Source of the DNA: Mesorhizobium sp. ORS 3324
GTDB taxonomy: Bacteria > Pseudomonadota > Alphaproteobacteria > Rhizobiales > Rhizobiaceae
NCBI GenBank assembly: GCA_000824825.2
Contig: LM655207.1
Location: forward strand, 65,330 to 129,329
DNA: 64,000 bases
Direction of reading: 5' to 3'
Numbering within the stretch: the stretch's first letter is position 1; every line of letters begins with the position of its first letter. Shown here one piece after another: positions 51,720 through 60,215 of the stretch. The position numbers and the translations under genes are program-made. The notes beneath the pieces were generated by a model that ran no database searches, was not told the DNA's origin, and worked only from the letters and a program-made list of their open reading frames with translations.

Positions 51720-53354
51720 CTAGTCAGACCGGATGTCGATCGGCGCCTCGATCTTCACAATCTCGAAATCCGAAACGAGGATATCCAGCCGGGCGTTCCA
51801 GCGGCCGGGAATCGGGATGATGAGATTGTCGACCCGCCACGTGCCGTCGCCGGGCTTGGTCGCCGGCCGCTTCATCGGCTCGATGCCGGCATCGGGCTTC
51901 GACAGCACCAACGTCACCTGCTTGGCGTCCAGCGGGCCGAAATCGCCGGTCATGATGATCATGGAAGCAACAACCTGACCGGCATGCCCGGGCGTGATGC
52001 TGAGATCGGCCATCGCCTGCAGCGTATGGATATGGATCGACACCGGCTGGGCGGCGGCGACCGCCAGCGCGCGCGGCGGCGGCGTGAAGCGCCAGCCTGC
52101 GGCGACGCCGAAGATGGCAAGCACGATCAGGATCTCGATGCCGATCGAACGCACCAGCCGCCGCTGCACCTCCGTGTCGCCAGCCTCGGCCGGAGCCGTC
52201 AGCGTCCAGCGGTTGACGGAGGCGAGCGTGAACAGGAACAAAAGCAGGGCCAGCTTCAGCAGCAGCAGGCGGCCATAGGCGGTGTCGATCAGCGCCGCCG
52301 GCTCCCGCACCTGGATCACTGCCAGCACTATGCCGCTTGCGGCGAGCAGGCCTACCACCGGCAGGATCGTGCGCGAGAACCGGCGAAGGAAAGTCTTTGC
52401 CTCCGCCGGCCGGTGCCGCAATGCGAGACCGAGCGGCGCCAGCGCGCCGATCCAGAAGGCGATCGCCGCGCCGTGCAGGAACACCAGCGGCCGCGTCAGC
52501 CATTGCGGCTCGGCGGAGCTGGCATGGCCGCTGGCGGCAAGCGCCGCGCCGACGCCGGCTAGGCCGGCCAGCGCAAGCGGCTTGCGCAAGGCGGAAGGCC
52601 CGGCGACGGACAGCAAAGCAAGGCCAAGCGCGACCAGGGCGACCAGAACCGTCCAGCCGAAGCTGGTCGCGAGCGCGGTCTTCCAGACGATCGGCGCCGC
52701 AAACCGGGCGAGCGGCGCGCCGAGCGCGTCCAACCCCTGAAAGCCCAAGGACAGTGGCGCTGCTGCCAGCCCGAACAGGACGGCGGCAGCGACGAAACGC
52801 CGGCCGCAGCGGCAGTCTCCGGCGAGCCAGGCAAGCGCGAAGGCGCCGCCGGCACCGAGGAAGAGCCCGGCATAGAGAAGGAGCTTTCCGGCCCAGATCG
52901 CCGTGCGCAGCGACAAATCGACGGCTTCGCCCGCCTCCGGCGCGGCGCTTGGCGCGCCGACGGAGAACAGCGCCGAGCCGCCGACCGGATGGCCGTCCTG
53001 CGAGATCACCCGCCAGCTCAGCACATGCGTGCCGGATTTGAGTGCCTCGGGATTGTCGATCTCGACAGTCTGGTCCTTGAGGCGGAACGAGGTCAGGGAA
53101 AGCTGCGTGCCGTCCGGACGCACCAGGGCGAGCACCAGCGGCGAGACGGGCTCGTTGAAGGTCAGCGAAAATCGCTCAGGGCTCTGCCCCAGCACGGCGC
53201 CATCGGCCGGATCGGTCGCCACCAGCGCCGCATGCGCGAAGGCGCGGCAGGGCAGGACCAGCAGCGCCATCAGCGCCAAGACGGCCAGCAAGCTGCCGGC
53301 GACGGACCTGACGCGGGGGTCGCTCAGGCGAGCTGGGAAAGATGCTGCGTTCAT
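51720..53354 (-). CDS. CopC-CopD fusion, copper resistance/import protein
   Basis: The 544-residue protein has a signal peptide (SLLAVLALMALLVLPCRAFA), followed directly by a CopC domain. The mature N-terminal His (HAALVATDPADGAVLGQSPE) is the Cu(II) ligand, and a second His lies in ISQDGHPVGGSALFSVG. From residue ~150 comes a CopD-like region of about eight helices. The C-terminal ~110 residues form an extra extracytoplasmic YtkA-like domain (MADLSITPGHAGQVVASMII, NLIIPIPGRWNARLDILVSD). It is likely the membrane copper transporter of this cluster, co-transcribed with the YcnI gene. Confidence 0.9.
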   Translation of the reverse strand: MNAASFPARLSDPRVRSVAGSLLAVLALMALLVLPCRAFAHAALVATDPADGAVLGQSPERFSLTFNEPVSPLVLALVRPDGTQLSLTSFRLKDQTVEIDNPEALKSGTHVLSWRVISQDGHPVGGSALFSVGAPSAAPEAGEAVDLSLRTAIWAGKLLLYAGLFLGAGGAFALAWLAGDCRCGRRFVAAAVLFGLAAAPLSLGFQGLDALGAPLARFAAPIVWKTALATSFGWTVLVALVALGLALLSVAGPSALRKPLALAGLAGVGAALAASGHASSAEPQWLTRPLVFLHGAAIAFWIGALAPLGLALRHRPAEAKTFLRRFSRTILPVVGLLAASGIVLAVIQVREPAALIDTAYGRLLLLKLALLLFLFTLASVNRWTLTAPAEAGDTEVQRRLVRSIGIEILIVLAIFGVAAGWRFTPPPRALAVAAAQPVSIHIHTLQAMADLSITPGHAGQVVASMIIMTGDFGPLDAKQVTLVLSKPDAGIEPMKRPATKPGDGTWRVDNLIIPIPGRWNARLDILVSDFEIVKIEAPIDIRSD

Positions 53355-53405
53355 ACCGTCTTTCGAGAGGAGATGGCGCGCCCCGCGGAGCGCGCCATCA
53401 AGAGA

Positions 53406-53924
53406 TCATTTCTTCGGCAGCAATTTGATGCCGGGAGCCGGATTTTCCAGCGCGTCCTCGTCCTGGCCGGCAGCGGGAATCTCGATCCAGCGTGTTGCGG
53501 CGTCGCCGCATTCCTGCACCACCGGGAAATAGAGCATCTGACTGGCCGGCAAGTCGGCCGCCAACGACGCGCGGAAGACGAACTCGTCATAGAATTCGTC
53601 GGGCAGGTTGCCGCCGCTCCAGTCCACTTCCTTGACGCCGGTGGTCAGCGTCTCGCCATAGAGCTGGTAGGATTTCTCGTATTTCCCCTTCTTCGTCTGC
53701 AGCGTCCAGCCCGGCTTCGGCATCGGCTTCACCGAAATGACGCCTTCCGGGATCTGCACCCTGACCGCGGTCGTTGCCTTGCCCTCACAGCCATGCGGCA
53801 CGCGAAAGATCGCCTTGTAGGTCGAGCCGACGGCCGCTTCCTGCGTTTCGAGCGTGACGTGGGCGAGCGCGGCATTCGTGCCGAACGCGAAAAGCGCGCC
53901 GGCCACCAAAAGATATATCTTCAT
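53406..53924 (-). CDS. YcnI-family (DUF1775) copper-binding protein
   Basis: The start at MKIYLLVAGALFAFGTNAAL carries a signal peptide cleaved before HVTLETQEAAVG, leaving the N-terminal His as copper ligand. The 172-residue protein reads as a beta-sandwich typical of YcnI: VPHGCEGKATTAVRVQIPEG, PKPGWTLQTKKGKYEKSYQL, VDWSGGNLPDEFYDEFVFRA (the conserved W-x-G-G-x-L-P-D motif). It is exported and thought to pass copper to the CopCD and PCu(A)C proteins. Confidence 0.9.
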   Translation of the reverse strand: MKIYLLVAGALFAFGTNAALAHVTLETQEAAVGSTYKAIFRVPHGCEGKATTAVRVQIPEGVISVKPMPKPGWTLQTKKGKYEKSYQLYGETLTTGVKEVDWSGGNLPDEFYDEFVFRASLAADLPASQMLYFPVVQECGDAATRWIEIPAAGQDEDALENPAPGIKLLPKK

Positions 53925-53962
53925 GAAATTGTCCCTCTGATTCCAAACGAGCGGATGGCGGA

Positions 53963-54505
53963 TCACTCGGCGTGATCTTCCATGCCGCCGGCCTCACTCA
54001 TGCCTTCTACGAGGAACTCGATTTTGACATTGCCGGCCTTCTCGAAGGTGAGCGTGGCCGGGAATTTCTCGCCTTGTTTGGGCTGTCGCTTCAGGCCGAC
54101 GAACATCACGTGATAGCCGCCCGGCTTCAGCTCGACCTTGCCGCCCGCAGGAATTTCCAGCCCGCCATTGACCGGTCGCATGGTCATGACGCCGTCCTTG
54201 ACGCCCATTTCATGCACCCCGGCCGTGTCAGAAATGTCGGTGGAAATCGACAGCAGGCGGTCCGGCGAGCTGCCCTTGTTGGTCACGGTGAAATAGCCGC
54301 CGGCCACCTTGGCGCCGGGCGGCGTCGCGCGCGACCACGGGTGACCGATCTCCAGGTCGCCGGCCTTGAATTCATGCGCCAGGGCGCCGGGAGCGCTGGC
54401 GAACAGGAGAAGCACGGCGAACGCGGCAGCGCTGACGTGTTCGAAGCCACGCGGAAAGACGCCGCGCCAAGCATGCGCACGCGCTGCGAGGAGAAAACTG
54501 GACAT
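53963..54505 (-). CDS. PCu(A)C-type copper chaperone
   Basis: The 180-residue precursor starts MSSFLLAARAHAWRGVFPRG and has a signal peptide (AAFAVLLLFASAPGALA), then HEFKAGDLEIGHPWSRATPP. The Cu(I) site HxM...M...HxM is visible: VHEMGVKDGVMTMRPV and GGYHVMFVGLKRQP. It is periplasmic and delivers Cu(I), classically to cytochrome c oxidase. Weak GGAG upstream of the ATG. It lies between the DUF2946 gene and ycnI-like gene, all on the minus strand. Confidence 0.9.
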   Translation of the reverse strand: MSSFLLAARAHAWRGVFPRGFEHVSAAAFAVLLLFASAPGALAHEFKAGDLEIGHPWSRATPPGAKVAGGYFTVTNKGSSPDRLLSISTDISDTAGVHEMGVKDGVMTMRPVNGGLEIPAGGKVELKPGGYHVMFVGLKRQPKQGEKFPATLTFEKAGNVKIEFLVEGMSEAGGMEDHAE

Positions 54506-54599
54506 GGTTGCTCCATGGATATGAGGTCGCGCCGTCATCCGGTCGCGATCAGTCTGAATTTGATGAATGACCCCGCGAAAGGTTCCGTGGGTCTTGTCC

Positions 54600-54992
54600 T
54601 CAGACCGTTGCGGGCGGTGCTCGCGGATTGGCCGGAGAGCGGTCGCGGGCGAAATCGAGATGGAGGAAGGCCGGAGGCGGAAAAGTGACCGCTTCAAACG
54701 CCAGGCTCCCGGTAAGCGCGCCGGTTTCCGGCGGTGGCAGATGCGCCGCCGAAACCATGCTGCAGCCGGCCAGACAGCAGGCCGGCATGTGTTCTTGTTG
54801 CGGATCGCCGCCGGGAAGCTTGACCGCCCCCTCATGGGTGCAGATGACGTTGCCGAACGTGTCGAGCTGCGGAGGTCCGCCGAAGGCGAAGGCGCCGAGC
54901 GCCGACTGGAGCAATAGCAGCCATGCCGCGACGAATGCGGCCGGCATGCTCCATCGTCTCAGCCGGATATCCAACAGACTGCCTCTTGCCAA
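54600..54992 (-). CDS. DUF2946-type small protein of the copper cluster
   Basis: The 130-residue protein has a hydrophobic N-terminal helix (MPAAFVAAWLLLLQSALGAF) that is either a signal peptide or an anchor. A FGNVICTHEG motif and a HMPACCLAGCSM cysteine/histidine cluster follow, the hallmark of DUF2946 proteins in copper loci. The start is uncertain: TTG at 54992, or the ATG at 54947, which gives a cleaner signal peptide. It is first in the copper operon. A metal-binding role is inferred from the Cys/His cluster and neighbours. Confidence 0.75.
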   Translation of the reverse strand: MARGSLLDIRLRRWSMPAAFVAAWLLLLQSALGAFAFGGPPQLDTFGNVICTHEGAVKLPGGDPQQEHMPACCLAGCSMVSAAHLPPPETGALTGSLAFEAVTFPPPAFLHLDFARDRSPANPRAPPATV

Positions 54993-55077
54993 GCAACTTG
55001 ACCGACCCTAGCACAGGGCCGGCGGCCGGAAAATCGGCGAAACCGGGCTGCGGCAACGCGGCGCGATGCTCCAAATT

Positions 55078-55980
55078 TCAGGCGAGCTGCGCCTGCCGTC
55101 CTTCCGGAATGGAGCTGAGCAGCGTCTGGCGCGCCGACTTCAGGTGCTTGCGACAGGCAGCGTCCACCTTGCCGGGATCGCGCGATTTCAGCGCCGCGAT
55201 ATAGGCGAGATGTTCCTGGACCGCGACCTCGTTGCGCTCGCGCTCCTGCGCCTTGTTCCACTGGTAGTGGTAGTGGAAGATCATCGCGATCACATCGTAG
55301 AAATCGACGATGAAGCGGTTGTGCGAAGCGCGGTGGATCAGCCGGTGGAAACGCTCGTCGAGCTCGGAGAATTCGTTGAAGCGCGTCGCGATCTCGTCGG
55401 CGAGCTGGCGATGTTCGACCTCCAGCCTGTCGAGATCGGCCCAGACCGGGCTGTCTTCCGGCAGCGCGGCGAAGGCAGCCGCCGAGCGCAGCTCGAACAT
55501 CTCGCGGATCTCGGTCAGCTCCAGCGCGAAGGCGCGGGTGAAACCCTTCAGCACCCAATGGCTGTTGCGCCGCTTCTCGATCAGGCCGAAGCGCGAGAAA
55601 CGGATCAGGAATTCGCGCACGCTGGTGGTACCGACGCCGATCTCGCGCGCCAGCTCCAGCTCGTTGATCTGCATGCCGGCCTCGGCGCCCTCGGCAAGCA
55701 GCCGGCGCATGAAGGATCGCTCGATGATCTCGGCTAATGAGTCGGTTTCCTCCTCGGGGAAGAAATCTTGCGTCCGCGGCGGCCTCAGCACCGTCTTGTC
55801 GCGCTTGTTCCAGGCGATCAGCCCGGTCTCTTCCATGCGCGAAAGGATGCTGCGCACCGTGGTGCGGCTGACGCCGAGCAGCGTTCCGAGCTCCGGCTCC
55901 GAGGGCAGGCTCCTGGTTTCGTCGAGCAGCCGCAGGCAGCGGTTGAAGGCGTCCTTGTAGACGTTGTTGCTCTTCGACAT
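55078..55980 (-). CDS. GntR-family (FadR/FCD type) regulator with two winged-helix regions
   Basis: The 300-residue protein has a first winged helix (SLPSEPELGTLLGVSRTTVR, SILSRMEETGLI). A second GntR-like helix-turn-helix follows at ~105-150 (INELELAREIGVGTTSVREF, LIRFSRFGLIEKR), and then the all-helical FCD ligand domain (FELRSAAAFAALPEDSPVWA, DERFHRLIHRASHNRFIVDF, with the metal-binding D/H/H pattern). It is longer than normal FadR-type proteins (~230-250) because of the duplicated DNA-binding part. It is divergent from the dehydratase gene and likely controls the whole sugar module. Confidence 0.85.
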   Translation of the reverse strand: MSKSNNVYKDAFNRCLRLLDETRSLPSEPELGTLLGVSRTTVRSILSRMEETGLIAWNKRDKTVLRPPRTQDFFPEEETDSLAEIIERSFMRRLLAEGAEAGMQINELELAREIGVGTTSVREFLIRFSRFGLIEKRRNSHWVLKGFTRAFALELTEIREMFELRSAAAFAALPEDSPVWADLDRLEVEHRQLADEIATRFNEFSELDERFHRLIHRASHNRFIVDFYDVIAMIFHYHYQWNKAQERERNEVAVQEHLAYIAALKSRDPGKVDAACRKHLKSARQTLLSSIPEGRQAQLA

Positions 55981-56135
55981 GCCCCGTATCCCCTAACGCT
56001 TGCGGCGACCAGCCAGAAGCGCGATATGATCGGCTCTCCCAGCGCAAGCCTCAGAAATGCGGAACGCGTTTCGCCGGCCTGCCAAACGGGCGATCGCACG
56101 CCTCTGGACGACGCGCAGCCCGGATGAAAAAACAA

Positions 56136-56164
56136 TTGACGCAAAAATGTTTTTTCACGATAAA
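56136..56164 (+). promoter_or_regulatory. Promoter of the dehydratase operon
   Basis: TTGACG (56136-56141) and GATAAA (56159-56164) are separated by exactly 17 bases, a good sigma-70 spacing. The segment ATGTTTTTT...GATAAA also recurs upstream of the sugar-binding-protein gene at ~58968-58985. GATA-N8-TATC overlaps the -10 region and could be an operator for the adjacent GntR protein. Confidence 0.6.
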
Positions 56165-56187
56165 AGACATTATCCTCAAAAGGGCGT

Positions 56188-57738
56188 ATGTCAATCCGCC
56201 CGCACTCCCAGGTTTACCCAGGACAGCCGCCAGTGAACGCCGCAAATACCATTCTTCTTTCCCCCGCCGACAATGTCGCGGTTGCCAACGGCCGCGTCGA
56301 GATCGGCGCTTCCTTGCCCGGAGGCGCGGTCGCGATTGCCGCGATCGACCCCGGGCACAAGGTGGCGATCAAGCCGATCGCGGCGGGCGAAGCGGTGGTG
56401 AAATATGCGCAGGCCATCGGCCGCGCCACGCAAGACATCGCGCCCGGCGAGCATGTCCACTCGCACAATCTGGTGTTCGAGAGCGGCCGCCTGCCGGTGG
56501 TGCCGCCGAGCGAGGCCGAGCACGCCACCGAGGCCGACCGCAAGCGCACCTTCATGGGCTATCGCCGCGCCGACGGCCGGGCCGGCACGCGCAACTTCAT
56601 CGGCATCATCGCCAGCGTCAATTGCTCCTCCACAGTCTGTCACGCCATCGCCGACGAAGCCAACCGCACGCTGTTGCCCAAATATCCCGGCATCGACGGC
56701 TTCGTGCCGATCGTCCACGGCCAGGGCTGCGGCATGAGCGCCACCGGCGACGGCATGATGGTGCTGCACCGCACGCTCGCCGGCTATGCGCGCCATCCGA
56801 ATTTCGGCGGCGTGCTGATGGTGGGATTGGGCTGCGAGGTCAACCAGCTCACCCTTTACGGCCAGAAGGGCGTCGCGGCGGGAAAGCGGCATTTCAACAT
56901 CCAGGAAGCCGGCGGCTCGCGCAAATCTGTCGAGCGCGCGATGGGCGTGCTGGCCGAGATCGCTGAGGAAGTCGGTCAACTGAAGCGCGAGCCGATTCCG
57001 GTCAGCGAGATCGTCGTCGGCCTGCAATGCGGCGGCTCGGACGGCATGTCCGGCATCACCGCCAACCCGGCGCTGGGAGCGGCCGTCGATATTCTGGCTG
57101 GCTGCGGCGGCATCGGCATCCTGTCCGAGACCACCGAGATCTACGGCGCCGAGCATTTGCTTGCCTATCGCGCCGCCACGCCCGAGATCGCCGCCAAGCT
57201 CGACAGCTATGTGAAATGGTGGGAGGAGCATACCGCCAAGCACGGCGCCTCGATCGACAATAATCCCTCGCCCGGCAACAAGCGCGGCGGCCTGACCACC
57301 ATCCTGGAGAAATCTCTGGGCGCGGTCGCCAAGGGCGGCCAGACGCCGCTCAACGGCGTCTTCGGCTACGCCGAGAAGGTCAGCGGCCACGGCCTGGTGT
57401 TCATGGACACGCCCGGCTACGACCCGGTCTCGGCCACCGGCCAGGTCGCCGGCGGCGCCAACGTCATCGTCTTCACCACCGGCCGCGGCTCCTGTTTCGG
57501 CTGCCGGCCGACGCCGTCGATCAAGGTCGCCACCAACTCGACCATGTACCACCAGATGGAGGAGGACATGGACGTCAATTGCGGCGTCATCGCCTCCGGC
57601 GAGAAGACCATCGCCGGCATGGGCCGCGAGATCTTCGAGCTGATCATCGAGACGGCGTCCGGCCGCCAGACCAAGAGCGAGGCGTTCGGCTACGGCGATA
57701 ACGAGTTCGTGCCCTGGCACCTCGGCGCGACGCTCTAG
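56188..57738 (+). CDS. UxaA/GarD-family sugar-acid dehydratase (altronate-dehydratase-like)
   Basis: The 516-residue protein has a short N-terminal SAF domain (~20-105, VAIAAIDPGHKVAIKPIAAG, APGEHVHSHNL), followed by the large dehydratase domain. Visible motifs are GYRRADGRAGTRNFIGIIAS, HGQGCGMSATGDG, LGCEVNQ, LQCGGSDGMSGITANPALGA and GRGSCFGCRPTPSIKVATNS, with Cys residues that fit the Fe-dependent site. It would dehydrate an aldonate or aldarate to a 2-keto-3-deoxy acid. Neighbouring AKR and ADH suggest an aldonate of fucose or a related sugar. AAAGGG lies close to the ATG. Confidence 0.85.
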   Translation: MSIRPHSQVYPGQPPVNAANTILLSPADNVAVANGRVEIGASLPGGAVAIAAIDPGHKVAIKPIAAGEAVVKYAQAIGRATQDIAPGEHVHSHNLVFESGRLPVVPPSEAEHATEADRKRTFMGYRRADGRAGTRNFIGIIASVNCSSTVCHAIADEANRTLLPKYPGIDGFVPIVHGQGCGMSATGDGMMVLHRTLAGYARHPNFGGVLMVGLGCEVNQLTLYGQKGVAAGKRHFNIQEAGGSRKSVERAMGVLAEIAEEVGQLKREPIPVSEIVVGLQCGGSDGMSGITANPALGAAVDILAGCGGIGILSETTEIYGAEHLLAYRAATPEIAAKLDSYVKWWEEHTAKHGASIDNNPSPGNKRGGLTTILEKSLGAVAKGGQTPLNGVFGYAEKVSGHGLVFMDTPGYDPVSATGQVAGGANVIVFTTGRGSCFGCRPTPSIKVATNSTMYHQMEEDMDVNCGVIASGEKTIAGMGREIFELIIETASGRQTKSEAFGYGDNEFVPWHLGATL

Positions 57739-57782
57739 ATACCGTCATAACAAGGCCGGTCGAACGGCAAAGGGGAGCTTTG

Positions 57783-58781
57783 ATGAACAAACGCCGGATC
57801 GGCACGACTGCGCTCGAAGTGACCGAGATAAGCTTCGGCGGCGCGGCCATCGGCGGGCTCTATCGAGCCTGCCCTCGCGATGCCGCGATGGCGACGCTGG
57901 AAACGGCATGGAACGCCGGGCTACGCTATTTCGACACCGCCCCCTTCTATGGCTTCGGCCTTTCGGAACGCCGCACCGGCGACTTCCTGCGCGACAAGCC
58001 GCGCTCGTCCTATGTGCTCTCGACCAAGGTCGGCCGCCTGTTCCGTCCCGTGCCGGAAGACCAGGTTCCCGATCATTCCTATGTCGAGCCGCTGCCCTTC
58101 GCGCTCGACTACGACTATTCCTATGACGGCATCATGCGCTCGGTGGATTTCTCCTATGCGCGGCTCGGCCTCAACAGGATCGACATCCTGTTCGTCCACG
58201 ACATCGGCGTCTATACGCATGGCGTCGAGAAGACGAAGCTGCATTTCCGTCAGTTGATGGACGGCGGGCTGAGGGCGCTGGAGGAACTGAAGTCGTCCGG
58301 CACGATCTCGGCCTACGGCCTCGGCGTCAACGAGGTCAAAATCTGCATTGACGTGCTCAGCCGCGCGCCGCTCGACTGCATCCTGCTCGCCAGCCGCTAT
58401 TCGCTGCTCGACCGCAGCGCCGAGGCCGAATTGCTGCCGCTCTGCCGCGAACGGAAGACATCGCTGATCGTCGGCGGCGTCTTCAACTCCGGCATATTGG
58501 CGACAGGGCCGGTTCAGGGCGCGCATTTCGACTACCTGCCGGCTCCGAAAGACATTCTCGACCGGGTCGGCGCGATGCAGAAGATCGCCGCCGAAGGCGG
58601 CTATCCGCTCGCCGCCGCCGCGTTCCAGTTTCCGCTGCATGAGCCGGTCGTCGCCTCGGTGCTGACCGGCACAGCCAAGCCCGGCAATCTGACGCGCAAT
58701 CTCGAGCTGCTCGACATCAAGGTGCCGCCGTCGGAGTTCGCCAAATACGATCCCTACACGGTCGTCCAGGACCTTGGCTGA
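57783..58781 (+). CDS. Aldo/keto reductase, L-fucose (D-threo-aldose) 1-dehydrogenase-like
   Basis: The start at MNKRRIGTTALEVTEISFGG follows AAAGGGGAGC. The 332-residue protein has RYFDTAPFYGFGLSERRTGD (Asp and Tyr of the AKR tetrad), VLSTKVGRLFRPVPEDQVPD (Lys), DILFVHDIGVYTHG (His) and the C-terminal VASVLTGTAKPGNLTRNLEL. The FRPVPxDQ and FDYSYDGIMRS patterns are typical of the L-fucose/D-threo-aldose dehydrogenase subgroup. It probably oxidises the imported aldose to its lactone, upstream of the dehydratase step. Confidence 0.83.
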   Translation: MNKRRIGTTALEVTEISFGGAAIGGLYRACPRDAAMATLETAWNAGLRYFDTAPFYGFGLSERRTGDFLRDKPRSSYVLSTKVGRLFRPVPEDQVPDHSYVEPLPFALDYDYSYDGIMRSVDFSYARLGLNRIDILFVHDIGVYTHGVEKTKLHFRQLMDGGLRALEELKSSGTISAYGLGVNEVKICIDVLSRAPLDCILLASRYSLLDRSAEAELLPLCRERKTSLIVGGVFNSGILATGPVQGAHFDYLPAPKDILDRVGAMQKIAAEGGYPLAAAAFQFPLHEPVVASVLTGTAKPGNLTRNLELLDIKVPPSEFAKYDPYTVVQDLG

Positions 58782-58813
58782 CAACGGAATGAATATTCCA
58801 TATTGACATATTA

Positions 58814-58831
58814 ATGGAACTTGTGTTCCAT
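58814..58831. promoter_or_regulatory. Palindromic operator upstream of the ribose-type ABC operon
   Basis: ATGGAACTTGTGTTCCAT has perfect 7-bp arms around TTGT. A TTGACA at 58803-58808 lies just before it, so a bound regulator would cover the promoter. A second smaller inverted repeat, GGAATGAATATTCC, lies at 58787-58800. The GntR protein encoded at 55078-55980 is the candidate ligand-responsive regulator. Confidence 0.65.
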
Positions 58832-58951
58832 ATCTGAAAAGGAGGAACGGAAGCATCCAAGTGCTGCTAGGGAGGAACCGGCAGAGCCGATCGCGCCCTA
58901 CCATTGCGCAAACGACGTCAGACTCCGCTTGCATCCGCTAAGGCGATGCAC

Positions 58952-58983
58952 TATCAAAAAGCGGCAAATGTTTTTTATTGATA
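58952..58983 (+). promoter_or_regulatory. AT-rich element with TATCAA/TTGATA inverted ends before the binding-protein gene
   Basis: TATCAA (58952-58957) and TTGATA (58978-58983) flank an AT-rich core that includes ATGTTTTTT. The ATGTTTTTT-N3/4-GATAAA string is shared with the dehydratase promoter at 56148-56164, which suggests a common promoter or operator for the two transcription units. The rest of the 58782-59056 leader holds no convincing gene. Confidence 0.45.
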
Positions 58984-59056
58984 AAGTTCTGTTTGGGCCG
59001 CGCCTATCCAGACGGAGCTTCCGCAACCTTCACCAGGCGACTTAGGGAGGAACCTA

Positions 59057-60052
59057 ATGAAATTCATGACCAGCCTTCTCAACCGCCGCGCCTTCGTGGC
59101 TTTGGCCGCCGCCTCGATGCTCGCCGGCGCGATGCATTCGGCGCCCGCCTCGGCGGCCGACGTGACCATCCCGATCATCGTCAAGGACACCACGTCCTTC
59201 TACTGGCAGATCGTGCTGGCCGGCGCCCGCAAGGCCGGCAAGGATCTCGGCATCAACGTGCCGGAACTCGGCGCCCAGGCCGAGACCGACGTCAACGGCC
59301 AGATCTCGATCCTCGAGAACGCCGTCGCCGGCAATCCGGCAGCGGTCGTGATCGCGCCGACCGAGGCGAAGGCGCTCGGTAAGCCGATCGACGAGGCGGC
59401 GAGCAAGGTCAAGGTCATCGGCATCGACTCCAGCGCCGAATCCAAGGCCTTCACCTCTTTCCTGACCACCGACAATGTCCAGGGCGGCCGCGTCGCGGCT
59501 GACGGCCTCGCTGCGGCGATCGGCGCGGCCAATGGCGGCAAGATCGAAGGCAAGGTCGCGCTGATCACCGCGCTCCCCGGCGCCGGCTCGCTCGAGCAGC
59601 GCGCGCAAGGGTTCAAGGAACAGCTCAAGGCGAAATATCCCGGCCTCCAGCTGGTCGCCGACAAGTACGCCGACGGTCAGGCCACCACCGGCCTCAACAT
59701 CGCGACCGACCTGATCACCGCCAATCCGGATCTCAAGGGTATCTTCGCCTCGAACCTGATCATGGCGCAGGGCGTCGGCCAGGCGGTCGCCGAGAACAAC
59801 CTTTCTGGCAAGGTGGCGCTGATCGGCTTCGACAGCGACGACAAGCTGATCAAGTTCCTCAATGACGGCGTCATCTCCGGCCTCGTCGTCCAGGACCCGT
59901 ACCGGATGGGCTATGACGGCATCAAGACCGCGCTCGCCGCCTCGAAGGGCGAGAAGGTCGAGGCCAATGTCGACACCGGCGCCAACCTCGTCACCAAGGC
60001 CAACATGAAAGAGCCGAAGATCGACGCGCTGCTCAATCCGAAGCTCAAGTAA
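59057..60052 (+). CDS. Sugar ABC transporter substrate-binding protein (RbsB type, CUT2)
   Basis: The 331-residue precursor has a signal peptide (AFVALAAASMLAGAMHSAPA, cleaved near ASAAD). It then shows the periplasmic-binding type I fold: TIPIIVKDTTSFYWQIVLAG, GAQAETDVNGQISILENAVA, VIGIDSSAESKAFTSFLTTD, ALITALPGAGSLEQRAQGFK and ALIGFDSDDKLIKFLNDGVI. A TTAGGGAGGAACCTA ribosome site is present. It belongs with the RbsA- and RbsC-type genes downstream. The ligand is probably an aldopentose or 6-deoxyhexose, by context only. Confidence 0.93.
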   Translation: MKFMTSLLNRRAFVALAAASMLAGAMHSAPASAADVTIPIIVKDTTSFYWQIVLAGARKAGKDLGINVPELGAQAETDVNGQISILENAVAGNPAAVVIAPTEAKALGKPIDEAASKVKVIGIDSSAESKAFTSFLTTDNVQGGRVAADGLAAAIGAANGGKIEGKVALITALPGAGSLEQRAQGFKEQLKAKYPGLQLVADKYADGQATTGLNIATDLITANPDLKGIFASNLIMAQGVGQAVAENNLSGKVALIGFDSDDKLIKFLNDGVISGLVVQDPYRMGYDGIKTALAASKGEKVEANVDTGANLVTKANMKEPKIDALLNPKLK

Positions 60053-60215
60053 GCATCGCACGCCAATTGTTTCCGGGGCCATTGCGCCCCGGAAACACCC
60101 GTCGCTATCCGGCTTGGAAATTCGCCGGCTTGCTTTAGGCTCCGCGTTCAAGATGCGCGCTCAGGACGGGATCGCTGCGTACCCCAAGGGTTGAGACCAA
60201 TCTGGGAGGATTGTC

